This document shows, piece after piece, positions 30,139-40,937 of a stretch of DNA of 64,000 nucleotides (positions within the stretch are counted from its first letter, which is position 1; each line of letters starts with the position of its first letter). This stretch comes from Petrolisthes cinctipes (taxonomy: Eukaryota > Arthropoda > Malacostraca > Decapoda > Porcellanidae). The notes under the pieces are model-generated. The model did not search any database, was not told the DNA's origin, and was given only the letters and a program-made list of their open reading frames with translations. A program made the position numbers and the translations under genes. The stretch is taken from the NCBI GenBank assembly GCA_033782935.1, contig JAWQEG010000136.1:197501-261500 (forward strand), in the 5' to 3' direction.

Positions 30139-30820
30139 GGGGGTGCGGGAGTAGGGGACAGGCTGGGGGGGGGGTGCAGGAGTAGGGGACAGGCTTGGGG
30201 GGGGTTTAGGGGGGTGCGGGAGTAGGGGTACAAGCTTGGAGGTGGGTAGAAAGCCTGCTCCCTATTTCCGCACCGCTCTAACCCCCCCCAAAGCCTGTCC
30301 CCCTACTCCCGCAGCCCCCAATCCTGTCCCCTACTCCCGCACCCCCCAATCCTGTCCCCCTACTCCCGCAGCCCCCAATCCTGTCCCCTACTCCCGCACC
30401 CCCCAATTCTGTCCCCTACTCCCACACCCCCCAATCCTGTCCCCTACTCCCGCAGCCCCCAATTCTGTCCCCTACTCCCGCACCCCCCAATCCTGTCCCC
30501 TACTCCCGCACCCCCCAATCCTGTCCCCCTACTCCCGCAGCCCCCAATCCTGTCCCCTACTCCCGCACCCCCCAATCCTGTCCCCTACTCCCGCAGCCCC
30601 CAATCCTGTCCCCTACTCCCGCAGCCCCCAATCCTGTCCCCTACTCCCACACCCCCCAAGCCTGTCCCCCTACTCCTGCACCCCCCTAAACCTCCCCCAA
30701 GCCTGCCCCCTACTCCCGCATCCCCCAGTCCTGTCCCCTACTCCCGCACCCCCCAAAATCCCCCTTCACCCCCCTAACCTTCACCTCCCCCAAGCCTGTC
30801 CCCCCTATTCCCGCACCCCC
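30139..30820. mobile_element. GC-rich TTAA element, expanded copy
   Basis: 682 bp with CTAA at the left and TTAA at the right (30821-30824). The C-rich half has grown into about 15 units of 26-28 bp (CCAATCCTGTCCCCTACTC type). A Pro-rich frame across it is a repeat artefact. Confidence 0.88.
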
Positions 30821-31017
30821 TTAACACTAACTAACTAAGTAACCTGTTTGTTGTCCCTATTGGTGTTGGTTTTAGAATACAACACTTCATCTAACATTAA
30901 TAACCTTATTTTCCATTTAGTATCTTGCCCAGAGTATTTCATTACTGATCAAAATACATCTTTTAATCAAATACTATCATCTATCAATATATATATCTCC
31001 CTTCTCTTAATGTTCAC

Positions 31018-31212
31018 TTTGCTTCTCCCTTCCTTTCCTTCCTTCCTTCCTTCCTTTTCTTAATGTTCACTCTGCTTCTCCCTGCCTCTCCTTCCTTCTT
31101 TCCTTTCCTTTCCTTTCCTTTCCTTCCTTCCTTTTCCTTTCCTTTCTTTCCTTCCTTTCCTTCCTTTCCTTCCTTCCTTTCCTTCCTTCCTTCCTTCCTT
31201 CCTTCCTTCCTG
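31018..31212. repeat. CCTT tetranucleotide array
   Basis: (TTCC)n with TTTCC interruptions. Confidence 0.95.
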
Positions 31213-31499
31213 AGAACACAAAAAGACACCAGCTCCTTCCAAGTGATGTGTGTATGTCCGTGTCTGGATACTGTATGTATGTGTGTGTGTGTGTGTGTTT
31301 GGAGGCTTCTGATTCCTCCTAACTATGCCACAAAACAAGCTCCTTCCATATAGGTGTGTGTGTGTGTGTGTGTGTGTGTTAGAGAGTGTGTGTTAGAGAG
31401 AGTGGGAGAGAATGTGTGTGTGTGTGTGTGTGTTTCATGGTAATATTTGGAGGAATTATTTGTTCCACATTTACCACCAACATTGTACTGTCTCTCTTA

Positions 31500-31740
31500 G
31501 GGTCGATTCCACAGTGGTTGGTATTGGTTTGTAAGCACGCAAACAAAAGAATGTTAGCCGTGTAAATGACTTATGGGTGAATTATTTAATAATAATTTAA
31601 TAATAATGATTATTATTATTATTATTATTACTATTATTATTATTACTGGTATTATTATTTTTATTATTATTATTATTATTATTATTAAATGACTTCTGGG
31701 TGAATTATTTAATGAATTTGGTGAATAAACTATACAGTGA

Positions 31741-31771
<31 letters not shown>

Positions 31772-31812
31772 TATTATTATTACTTGTATTATTATTTTTA
31801 CTTGTATTATTA

Positions 31813-31861
<49 letters not shown>

Positions 31862-32022
31862 ATGACTTCTGGGTGAATTATTTAATGAATTTGATGAATA
31901 AACTATACAGTGATTATTATTATCTAACTGTTGGATAGATTTTGTGAATGTGGATACTCACCTTTTGGAAAATAATGAAGCCTTACAAGTGTAAGGTTGG
32001 TTGGGAAGCTTACAAACCATTT
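31500..32022 (+). mobile_element. CACAGTGG-end MITE with tandem ATT expansion
   Basis: Starts GGGTCGATTCCACAGTGG. The block AATGACTTCTGGGTGAATTA, AATGAATTTGGTGAATAAAC, TACAGTGATTATTATT is repeated three times, each followed by an ATT array of different length. The right end GGGAAGCTTACAAACC is truncated. Confidence 0.88.
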
Positions 32023-32126
32023 CTTCACTTATCTTTGCTCATCCATAAATTAAATAGGTTGTAATTTGTTATTACAGAGTTGTAGAGTTGAGTTGTAATA
32101 GAGACAAGACATAGAATTAACCTTAA

Positions 32127-32378
32127 GGGGGTGCGGGAATAGGGGGACAGGCTTGGGGGTGGGGGGGGTTAGGTGGGTGCAGGAATAGTGGGACAGGTTT
32201 GGGGTGGGTAGAAAGCCTGTCCCCCTACTCCCGCACCCCCCCTCCCCCAAGCCTGTCCCCCTATTCCCGCACCCCCCAAGCCTGTCCCCCTATTCCCGCA
32301 CCACCCAAACACCCCCCAAGCCTGTCCCATACTCCCGCACCCCCCTAAACCCCCCCCCAAGCCTGTCCCCCTATTCCC
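32127..32378. mobile_element. GC-rich TTAA element, right-truncated
   Basis: TTAA at 32123-32126, then GGGGGTGCGGGAATAGG and C-rich units up to CCCCCTATTCCC, where a TTA array replaces the right border. Confidence 0.85.
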
Positions 32379-32484
32379 ATTATTATTATTATTATTACTT
32401 TTATTATTATTATTATTACTTTTATTATTATTATTATTACTTTTATTATTATTATTATTATTACTTTTATTATTATTATTATTA

Positions 32485-33780
32485 TTATTAATTTCTTCAC
32501 ATATCTTTGCTCATCCATAAATTAAATAGGTTGTAATTTGTTGTTACAGAGTTGTGGAGTTGTAACAAGAGACTGAGGAACCTTCATTGTTTGTTTGTTG
32601 TCCACTGTGTTCTTCCATCTATCAGCAACAACAACATCAACAACATCAACTACTACTACTACTACTACTACAACATCAACTACTACTACTACAACATCAA
32701 CTACTACTACTACAACATCAACTACTACTTCTACTACAACATCAACTACTACTACTACTACTACTACAACTGTAAGTTTGTATGGAATTACATTGTTGTA
32801 TTTCTCTCTCTCTCTCTCTCTCCTTCATTCATTCCTTTCTTCCATTCTCTCTCACTTACCTTCATTCTTCCATTCTCTCTCACTTACCTTCATTCTTCCA
32901 TTCTCTCTCTCTTACCTTCATTCTTCCATTCTCTCTCTCTCATTCCTTCCTTTCTTCCTTCCATTCTCTCTCTCTCTCTCATTCATTCCTTTCTTCCTTC
33001 CATTCTCTCTCTCTTTCTCTCTCATTCATTCCTTCCATTCTCTCTCTCTCTCATTCATTCCTTCCATTCTCTCTCTCTCTCTCATTCATTCATTCCATTC
33101 TCTCTCTCTCTCTCATTCATTCCTTCCATTCTCTCTCTCTCTCTCTCATTCATTCCTTCCATTCTCTCTCATATTCATTCCTTTCTTCCTTCCATTCTCT
33201 CTCTCTCTCTCTCTCTCATTCCTTTCTTCCTTCCAATCTCTCTCTTCCCTTCATTCTTCCATTCTCTCTCTTCCCTTCATTCTTCCATTCTCTCTCTTCC
33301 CTTCATTCTTCCATTCTCTCTCTTCCCTTCATTCTTCCATTCTCTCTCTTCCCTTCATTCTTCCATTCTCTCTCTTCCCTTCATTCTTCCCTTCATTCTT
33401 CCATTCTCTCTCTTCCCTTCATTCTTCCATTCTCTCTCTTCCCTTCATTCTTCCATTCTCTCTCTTCCCTTCATTCTTCCATTCTCTCTCTTCCCTTCAT
33501 TCTTCCATTCTCTCTCTTCCCTTCATTCTTCCATTCTCTCTCTTCCCTTCATTCTTCCATCCATTCTCTCTCTCTCTCTCTCAGTTGGTCCAGATTTACT
33601 ACCAACAAAATTCTGTCACCTTAAGTGAATTCTCTAACAGGTCACAACATCTCATCATGTCCTTATGTTCTCAATCTTTTGGTTCTGTCCCTTCTGATTC
33701 TTCTGCTATGTTGTACAGTTGTGGTCAATAATAATCATCCACATATGGGCATCTCAAACAATTTACTGTGTAATGTTTTC
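32485..33780 (+). repeat. Segmental duplication, copy B
   Basis: Same order as copy A: exon-like block with TTGTTACAG and CTGTAAGT borders, CT-rich minisatellite (32805-33575), then the shared right flank, which is base-for-base very close to copy A. The minisatellite differs in length and variants (CTCTCTTCCCTTCATTCTTC units), so the arrays diverged faster than the flanks. Confidence 0.9.
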
Positions 33781-33962
33781 ACGTTCACATATGATGTTAA
33801 AAAATTTTTTTAAGTAGTGTGTGGCTGCTTGTATTAAATTAAAAGATGGTAGTTAACCTATTTAATGGAAAGCCTATAAGCTAAAAAAACAAACATTGTA
33901 CAGCTGTCAAACTCTTAGGTGAGTTACCCCTCTATGGATGATTATTTTTGACCACGACTGTA
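33717..33962 (+). mobile_element. TACAGT-TGGTC MITE copy
   Basis: TACAGTTGTGGTCAATAATA to TATTTTTGACCACGACTGTA, about 245 bp, TA-CAGT ends. It forms the right edge of duplicate B. Duplicate A contains only its left end (26070-26140) before the Gypsy fossil. Confidence 0.82.
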
Positions 33963-33989
33963 CTTACATTTTGTTTTCTCAATCCATTT

Positions 33990-34112
33990 CTCCAGAATTA
34001 TATTAGGAGCATCTTGATTCCTCCAAAGTATGACTGTTGCTTGGAAAAAAAAAATAGTTTGGAGGAATCATTTGCTCCAGATTTATTTATGTTCTATGAT
34101 TTATTCACCTTA
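33990..34112 (+). mobile_element. 156-bp TTAA element, degraded copy
   Basis: AGCATCTTGATTCCTCCAAA, then TAGTTTGGAGGAATCATTTG and CTCCAGATTTA, with the CACCTTAA border at the right. Confidence 0.7.
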
Positions 34113-34144
34113 ACACTAATTAATTTGTTTATTTTACAGGTGAG

Positions 34145-34345
34145 TAGTGGGAGAGAGAGAGAAGAGGAAGAGGAGAACAACACGAGAGAGAGGAGGAGAA
34201 GAGAACAACACGAGAGAGAGGAGGAGAAGAGAACAACACGAGAGAGAGGAGGAGAAGAGAACAACACGAGAGAGAGGAGGAGAAGAGAACAACACGAGAG
34301 AGAGGAGGAGAAGAGAACAACACAAGAGAGAAGAACAAGAGAAGA
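34145..34345 (+). repeat. 28-bp GA-rich minisatellite
   Basis: About six units of GAGAGAGAGGAGGAGAAG followed by AGAACAACAC. The 28-bp period opens all three frames with a 28-residue cyclic peptide; no gene implied. Confidence 0.9.
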
Positions 34346-34544
34346 ACAACAAGACAGAAGAACACACAAGAACAAAACCTCTAATATAATATAGTGTATA
34401 ATAACAGGAAATAAAAATTAAATACATATTATTAATTAGTATAATTTATTAAAAAACCTCTATAGTATTAATTAACATAATTATCATTCCACCAGGTGAA
34501 TATATTAATTAATTTATACCTGTAAGGGTGTAGGGTTCAATTCA

Positions 34545-35010
34545 AAATTATTGATGTTATTATAATATTTGTCTGTGTGTGTGCGAGAGAAATATCACAC
34601 ACACACAAACAAACAAATATTATAATAACACCAGTAATAATTACATACATAAAAGAATGTAGGGTTTAAGTAAAAATTATTGATGTTATAATATTGTCTG
34701 TGTGTGTGAGAAATACCACACACAGACAGACAAATATTGTAACCATCAGTGATAATTACATACCTAAAACGATGTACAGTTCAAGTAAAAATTATTGATG
34801 ATATAATACTGTGTGTGTGTGAGAGAGAGATATCACTCACTCACTCTCACACACAGACAGACAAATATTATTATAACATCAGGTTCAAGTAAAAATTATT
34901 GATGATGTTATAATACTGTATGTCTGTGTGTGTGTGTGTGTGTGTGTGACATATCATACACACACACACACAGACAAATATTATAATAACATCAGTGATA
35001 AGTTTATACC
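34545..35010. repeat. About 115-bp tandem with TG/CA hairpins
   Basis: Four units, each with AAAATTATTGATG, TGTCTGTGTGTGTG, a short turn with AGAAATA, CACACACAGACAGAC and AATATTATAA. Each unit is a TG/CA inverted repeat. A related set lies at 35690-35965. Confidence 0.85.
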
Positions 35011-35013
35011 TGT

Positions 35014-35186
35014 AAAGTCCCATCCACACAAGGCAAAAAGACGCAACCCAGTGAAATTCTCTTGCTTTTTACCAGTGTTACCAGATCAAACGGTCTCTGG
35101 CAGCTATTTACCACTTGTGCCACACCCACGATATTAGTAACAGTGTCTGCCCGAAGTTTTTTTGCCTCGTGTGGAAGGAGCTTAAG
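35014..35186. mobile_element. CCATCCACACGAGAGGC MITE, copy 1
   Basis: AAGTCCCATCCACACAAGGC at the left, TGCCTCGTGTGGAAGGAGC at the right, with GTGTTACCAGATCAAACGG inside. A second copy is at 39496-39685 and a fragment at 49345-49410. Confidence 0.82.
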
Positions 35187-35200
35187 AGTTTAAATATAAC

Positions 35201-35691
35201 TTTAGGGGATAGTACAGTGTTGTTGGTAAATCTGGAGCAATTGATTCCTCCAAACTATTCCAAGCAACAACAGAACACCATTGTCATGTTTCCTGGCATA
35301 CTTTGGAGGAATCAAGATGCTCCAATGTAATTCTGGAGCAACTGATTCCTCCAAACTATTCCAAGCAACAACAGAACACCATTGTCATGTTTCCTGGCAT
35401 ACTTTGGAGGAATCAAGATGCTCCAATGTAATTCTGGAGCAACTGATTCCTCCAAACTATTCCTGTAGTTTCCTGGAATAGTTTGGAGGAATCAAGACAC
35501 TCCAATATAAATCTGGAACAATTAATTCCTCCAAACTATTCCAAACAACAAAACAAACACCATTATTTTTGTTCATCTGGTTCTGTTTTCTGACATACTT
35601 TGGAGGAATCAAGATGCTCCAATTCTGTTTTCTGACATACTTTGGAGGAATCAAGATACTCCAATGTACCAACAGTGTATTATCTCCTTAG
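35201..35691 (-). mobile_element. 156-bp TTAA element, internally amplified
   Basis: Left TTTAGGGG and right CTCCTTAG borders enclose three to four tandem copies of the core (CTGGAGCAACTGATTCCTCC ... GAGGAATCAAGATGCTCC). Confidence 0.82.
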
Positions 35692-35694
35692 TGT

Positions 35695-35965
35695 TATTAT
35701 AATACTGTGTGTGTGACAAATACACACACACACACAGATATTATAACAACAATATAACATTGTGTGTGTGACAAATACACACACACACACACACACGGTT
35801 TTGATAACGACATTAACATTTTGTGTGTGTGTGTGTGTATGTGTGTGCAGAGAGAAATATCACACACACACACACACACAATATGTTACTGTTGTTATAA
35901 TACCTGTGTGTGTGTGTGTGTGTTAGTGGAGAGAGAAACATCACACACACACACACACAGTAACT
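35695..35965. repeat. TG/CA hairpin tandem
   Basis: Four short units of GTGTGTG, ACAAATA or GAAATATC, CACACACA, separated by TATAACA-type spacers. Confidence 0.9.
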
Positions 35966-36164
35966 TCATAAAACACTCACATTAACTAGTAGTAGTTGAT
36001 GTAAGGATGAACACAGAATAATGAAGGTTGTTAAGTCTCTTGTACAACTGCACTCCACAAATCTGTAACAAAATACAACCTAATTAATTTAAAGGAAATT
36101 ATTCAACTATATAATAATAACACAGAATATTATTTCTGGCTTAACCAAGAAGTATTATTAAATT

Positions 36165-36491
36165 TGTTGGTGGATATTTGATTGTGACTGTACTTAAGGG
36201 GGTGCAGGAGTAGGGGACAGGCTTCGGGGGGAACTGGGGGGGTGCGGGAGTAGGGGGACAGGCTGGGGGGGGGGGGGGGGTTAGGGGGGTGCAGGAATAG
36301 GGGACAGGCTTTCTACCCACCCCAAGCCTGTCCCCCTATTCCCGCACCCCCCCAGTTCCCCCCGAAGCCTGTCCCCTACTTCTGCACCCCCTTAAGTACA
36401 GTCACAGTAAAATATCCACCAACACTTTCCTTCCATCGTAATAAATATCTTGGTAATAAAGAACAACACGTGTATGATTTAACAACACCTC

Positions 36492-36526
<35 letters not shown>

Positions 36527-36569
36527 CTTGGTAATAAAGAACAACACGTGTATGATTTTGCACCACCTC

Positions 36570-36613
<44 letters not shown>

Positions 36614-36690
36614 CTTGGTAATAAAGAACAACACGTGTATGATTTTGCACCACCTCATAATAATAATTGAGGGGGTTGAGTTGACGTAAA
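36165..36690. mobile_element. TACAGTCACA MITEs interrupted by a TTAA element
   Basis: A left terminal fragment (GGTGGATATTTGATTGTGAC, ending TGTAC) faces a second copy beginning GTACAGTCACAGTAAAATAT that runs right with three TATGATTTTGCACCACCTCA units and AAT arrays. Between them the GC-rich element at 36198-36391 is inserted in TTAA. Confidence 0.82.
36198..36391. mobile_element. GC-rich TTAA element, complete copy
   Basis: 194 bp between TTAA at 36194-36197 and 36392-36395. The two flanks GTAC-TTAA and TTAA-GTAC come from facing MITE ends, so the insertion point and duplication are clear. Contains a run of 15 or more G. Confidence 0.92.
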
Positions 36691-36774
36691 GTGTTGTATA
36701 CAAAAAAGGCAGGGAGGAAGGAAAACCATTTCAAGAGAGATTCTCTTGTTGGTTAATTGGAAGGCTACTGATTA

Positions 36775-37253
36775 TTATTATTACTATTATTATTATTATT
36801 ATTACTATTATTATTATTATTATTACTATTATTATTATTATTATTACTATTATTATTATTATTACTATTACTATGATTATTATTATTATTACTATTATTA
36901 TTATTATTACTATTATTATTATTATTATTACTATTATTATTACTATTATTATTATTATTACTATTATTATTATTATCATTATTATTATTATCATTATTAT
37001 TATTATCATTATTATTATTATTATTATTGAGTGCTACTGATTCCTCCTAACTCTACCAGAAAACACACTCTCAATGGTACTAATAATTAAGGGATCTGTT
37101 TGGAGGAATCAGTAGCACTCAATAATAATAATAATAATAACGATAATAATAGTAATAATAATAATGATAATAATAATAATGATAGTAATAATAATAATAG
37201 TGATGATAATAATAATAATAGTTATAATAATAATAATAAAAATAATTATTATG

Positions 37254-37291
<38 letters not shown>

Positions 37292-37292
37292 C
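36775..37292. repeat. Two facing ATT arrays
   Basis: A 255-bp (ATT)n array (36775-37028) and a 170-bp (AAT)n array (37122-37291) face each other. They are separated by a 90-bp hairpin (GAGTGCTACTGATTCCTCC mirrored by GGAGGAATCAGTAGCACTC). Outer flanks GGTTAATTGGAAGG and CCTTCCAATTCACC are also mirrored, so the whole 560 bp is one palindrome. Confidence 0.92.
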
Positions 37293-37324
37293 ACACACCT
37301 TCCAATTCACCAACAAAATAATAT

Positions 37325-37505
37325 CACCTTAAGTTGGAAGTAGTGTTGGTAAATCTGGAGTAAATTATTCCTCCAAACTATTTTTTCAAGCAAAAGAACA
37401 CCCATTATTATTATTATTATTATTGTTTTTATTATTATTATTATTATTTCTATTTTTATTATTATTATTATTGTTTTTATTATTATTATTTTTATTTTTG
37501 TTCAT
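37325..37505 (-). mobile_element. 156-bp TTAA element with TTA array
   Basis: CACC-TTAA border, GGTAAATCTGGAGTAAATTA, TTCCTCCAAACTATT, then a TTATT/TTTTATT array replacing the right half. Confidence 0.7.
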
Positions 37506-37519
37506 GTGGTCCTTTTGTT

Positions 37520-37870
37520 CATCTGGTACCAGAAGGAATAAGAGAGATAAGAGACAAAGAAGGAATAAGAGAGAAAAAGAAATAAGTAAATAATATAGAA
37601 GGAGGAATAAGAGAAAATAAGAGAATAAATATCTATGAAGGAAAAAAGAAAGCAAGGAGATAAAGAGATAAAGAGAAGATATAGAAGAAGGAATAAAGAG
37701 AGAGGAAAGGAGAAAGCAAGAATAAAGAGAGAGGAAGAGACAGAGGGGAAATAAGAGAAGATGGATAAAAGGAGAGGAGAAAGAGGAAAAATAAAGAGAG
37801 GCATAAGAAAAAAGGCAGAATAAAGAGAGGAGAGAGGAAAGAAAATAAAGAAGGAAGAAAGAACATGTTG
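37520..37870. repeat. Purine-rich GGAATAAGAGAGAAA repeats
   Basis: Irregular AGAGAGGA/AATAAGAG units for 350 bp on the plus strand. Confidence 0.85.
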
Positions 37871-37934
37871 ATAAAGTGTGTAAAGGAAAGGTTTGATAAA
37901 AGGTTAATATAGGAGAATATAAACCTATCATTAT

Positions 37935-38150
37935 GTCACACACACATACATACACACACACACAGACACACACACATGTACACACACACACATACATAAA
38001 CACACATACATACACACACACACACATACATACATAAACACACATACATACACACACACACACATACATAAACACACATACATACACACACACACACATA
38101 CATACACACACACACACACACAGACACACGTACATACACACATACATAAA
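37935..38150. repeat. CACA/CATA array
   Basis: (CA)n with CATACATAAACA steps. Confidence 0.95.
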
Positions 38151-38799
38151 CATATCAGGACCTCAGTAATCATTGTGTTCACTTTCTCTCTTGTGTTCTC
38201 CTTCTCTCTCTTCTCTTGTGTTCTCCTTCTCTCCTCTCCTCCTCCTCCTCTCTTTTCACTACACACCTGTAAAGTAGATAAATTAATTAGTAATAAACAT
38301 ATTTCTAAATCCAACCTACATACACATACATACAAACTGTATATTATTATATAAATTAGACTGTACATACATACATACAGTTGGTGTCAAATATAATGAT
38401 CCATATAGGGGTAACTTGCCGTGACTCATGAAAAAATGGGACCTCCCGTATCACTCATTTTGACTCGCCTTGACTCGCCTTGACTTAACTCGCTTGGTGT
38501 AAACGCAGCCTATTATACCAGCAGAGAGTGAAAGAGAGCTACACAGGGGAGTAGATGAATTTCAGGGCATAATATGTAAGAGAAAGAATCATGAAAGGTC
38601 CTAGTGTGTGAGCATGGAAATGAAAAACATGGACATGGAATCAAGGCTGGTATGGAATTATGCTAAAAGTATGCTACAAAATTACGTTATTTTTTGTTGT
38701 ACCTTTTCCATACACTTTGTGCACTTTACTCAAAGTATGACCATATATTCTACTGTCCACTATCCAGAATAGTATACAGATGATAAGGCAACAAAATCA

Positions 38800-38985
38800 T
38801 TAGTGTTTTTGGAGATTGGTTGGGGGGAGATCTCCCAAAACACTCATTTGTGACAGATGTAAACAACAGATTGGTTACAAACACACTATTAAACATTGCA
38901 TCCTGAAAACCTTGAGTCAAAAAGACATTATGGACAAATGCTTTAATATTACCCAATTTGCAAATAAATCACTTTGGGCACGTGA
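38800..38985 (+). pseudogene. LINE C-terminal zinc knuckle fossil
   Basis: The plus-strand frame reads LICDRCKQQIGYKHTIKHC, then LSQKDIMDKCFN. The C-x2-C...H...C arrangement and trailing helix are the usual end of a non-LTR ORF2 protein. No reverse transcriptase is adjacent. Confidence 0.65.
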
Positions 38986-38994
38986 TCCAGGAAT

Positions 38995-39137
38995 ATGTGT
39001 AAGTCCACAAGGAAGGAAAGAAACACAGAGTCCCAAGTGCTTTCGTGTATTCACATCTGTATTTCCCCTCAAGATGTGAATACACGAAAGAGCTTGGGAC
39101 TCCGTGTTTCTTTCCTTCCTTGTGGACTTACACACAT
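38995..39137. mobile_element. Palindrome of 66-bp arms
   Basis: ATGTGTAAGTCCACAAGG is mirrored by CCTTGTGGACTTACACAC, with the centre at GTATTTCCCCTCA. Arms are almost identical and include CTTTCGTGTATTCACATC. It is a single long hairpin, probably a foldback element. Confidence 0.88.
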
Positions 39138-39159
39138 TACACAATTTATACGTACCATA

Positions 39160-39270
39160 TCATACAAGCAACTATCCGTACTCACTAACCAAGCAAACCA
39201 AACAATGTCAAAGTGGATACAAGCAACTACTGTACTCACTAACCAAGCAAACCAAACAATGTCAAAGTGG
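39160..39270 (+). repeat. 46-bp tandem pair
   Basis: TACAAGCAACTA...CACTAACCAAGCAAACC and CAATGTCAAAGTGGATA occur twice. A third, altered copy follows the element ending at 39685. Confidence 0.85.
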
Positions 39271-39312
39271 ATAATATAATTGTACATACGGTACCATAAT
39301 AGATTGATGGTC

Positions 39313-39487
39313 ACTCTCCCCCAAGCCTGTCCTTTACTCCCGCACCCCCCTAAAGCCTGTCCCCCTACTCCCGCACCCCCCCCGACCCACCGCACCCCCC
39401 CCCAAGCCTGTCCTTTACTCCTGCACCCCCCTAAAGCCTGTCCCCCTACTCCCGCACCCCCCCCCCCCCGACCCACAGCACCCCCTT
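39313..39487. mobile_element. GC-rich TTAA element, C-rich half
   Basis: Four C-rich units with CCCGCACCCCC. The right border is CCCCCTTATTA, a degenerate TTAA. Confidence 0.8.
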
Positions 39488-39495
39488 ATTATTAA

Positions 39496-39685
39496 GTCCC
39501 ATCCACACGAGAGCCAAAAAGACAGCAGGCACGGGCAACCCAGTGAAATTCTCTCGCTTTATACAAGTGTTACCATATCAAACGGTCTCTGGCAGCCATT
39601 TACCACTTGTGCTTACCACCCACCCACATTATTGGTAAAAGTGTCTGCCCGCAGTTTTTTTGCCTCTCGTGTGGAAGGAGCCTAA
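39496..39685. mobile_element. CCATCCACACGAGAGGC MITE, copy 2
   Basis: About 190 bp, AGTCCCATCCACACGAGAGC to GCCTCTCGTGTGGAAGGAGC, with CCATATCAAACGGTCTCTGG inside. Confidence 0.85.
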
Positions 39686-39982
39686 CCAAGCAAACCAAAA
39701 TATGTACAATTGGATAAGATAATTGTACATATGGTACCATAATAATAGATTGTTGGTCACTCTCCATCCCTGTACAGTATCTTTGGATGATAACCCAACC
39801 CTGCTTCATTGTTCAAGCTCAAATTAAATACAATGCAAAATATATATAATTTTTTATTCTTAATTTATTATTTATTTTGCAGTCATTTATTTATTCTTAA
39901 TTTGTTATTCTTCATTTATTATTTGTTTTGTATTCTTCAATAATAATGTAATTTGTATTCTTCATTCATTATTTATTATGAG

Positions 39983-40416
39983 GGTATTATTACACAAGTA
40001 CTGTGTTCTTGGCTAGGGCTGAGCAGTGTTACCACATCCGGCTAGGTCCCGGGAATTTACCCCGGTCACTTTATGATAGTTTATACTGGTTATATCCCGG
40101 TAGTTTGCCCAGGTTAGGTCCCGGTAGTCTGCTGTAGTCTAGGTTAGGTCAGGTCAGGTTAGGTTAGGTTAGGTTAGGTTAGGTCAGGTTAGGTTAGGTC
40201 AGGTCAGGTTAGGTTAGGTTAGGTTAGGTCAGGTTAGGTTAGGTTAGGTTAGGTTAGGTTAGGTTAGGTTAGGTCAAACTAATTTCCAAATTATATTTGT
40301 AAAACGGGGCATTTCTGAAACACCATAGATGAAAAGTGTGTTAGAATGGTCCAAAATAGTGGGTAATGATACTAAAATATACAATATAGTGAACTCAGTA
40401 CTTCTGTAAATTTACC
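39983..40416 (-). mobile_element. hAT-like MITE with long TTAGG array
   Basis: Ends GGTATTATTACACAAGTACT and, inverted, AGTACTTCTGTAAATTTACC. The interior is GTCCCGGTAGTCTGC-type repeats followed by about 25 TTAGG/TCAGG pentamers (40142-40274). No clean 8-bp duplication remains. Confidence 0.85.
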
Positions 40417-40487
40417 GTGAATAACTATGTGTGGTATTGTTTTTTTTTCTGATTTCTATTTACAGAATGCAAGAGTAAGAACACTTC

Positions 40488-40925
40488 TATATGGAAGGAG
40501 TTTGTTTTATGGAATAGTTTGGAGGAATCAGAAGCCTCCAAACACACACACACATTGTCTCTCCCTCTGACACACACACACATTGTCTCTCCCTCTGACA
40601 CACACTCTTTCTCTCTCTCTCTCTCACACACCTATATGGAAGGAGCTTGTTTCATGGCATGGGTAGGAGGAATCAGAAGCCTCCAAACACACACACACAC
40701 ACACTCATTCTCTCTCTAACACACACACACACACACATTCTCTCTCTCTCTAACACACACACACACACATTCTCTCTCTAACACACACACACACACACTC
40801 ATTCTCTCTCTAACACACACACACACACACATTCTCTCTCTCTAACACACACACACATATATGGAAGGAGCTTGTTTCATGGCATAGTCAGGAGGAATCA
40901 GAAGCCTCTAAACACACACACACAC
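40488..40925 (-). repeat. GGAGGCTTCTGATTCC repeats with CA arrays
   Basis: Three reverse-oriented copies (CTATATGGAAGGAGC ... GGAATCAGAAGCCTCC) with CACACA and CTCTCT arrays between. Confidence 0.85.
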
Positions 40926-40937
40926 ACACATCCATGG

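Noticed and set aside
34145..34345. Arg/Glu-rich protein
   Set aside because: 28-bp minisatellite cycling through all frames.
40142..40274. TTAGG array as a telomere or chromosome end
   Set aside because: It is internal to a TIR element with identifiable ends and flanked by ordinary sequence.
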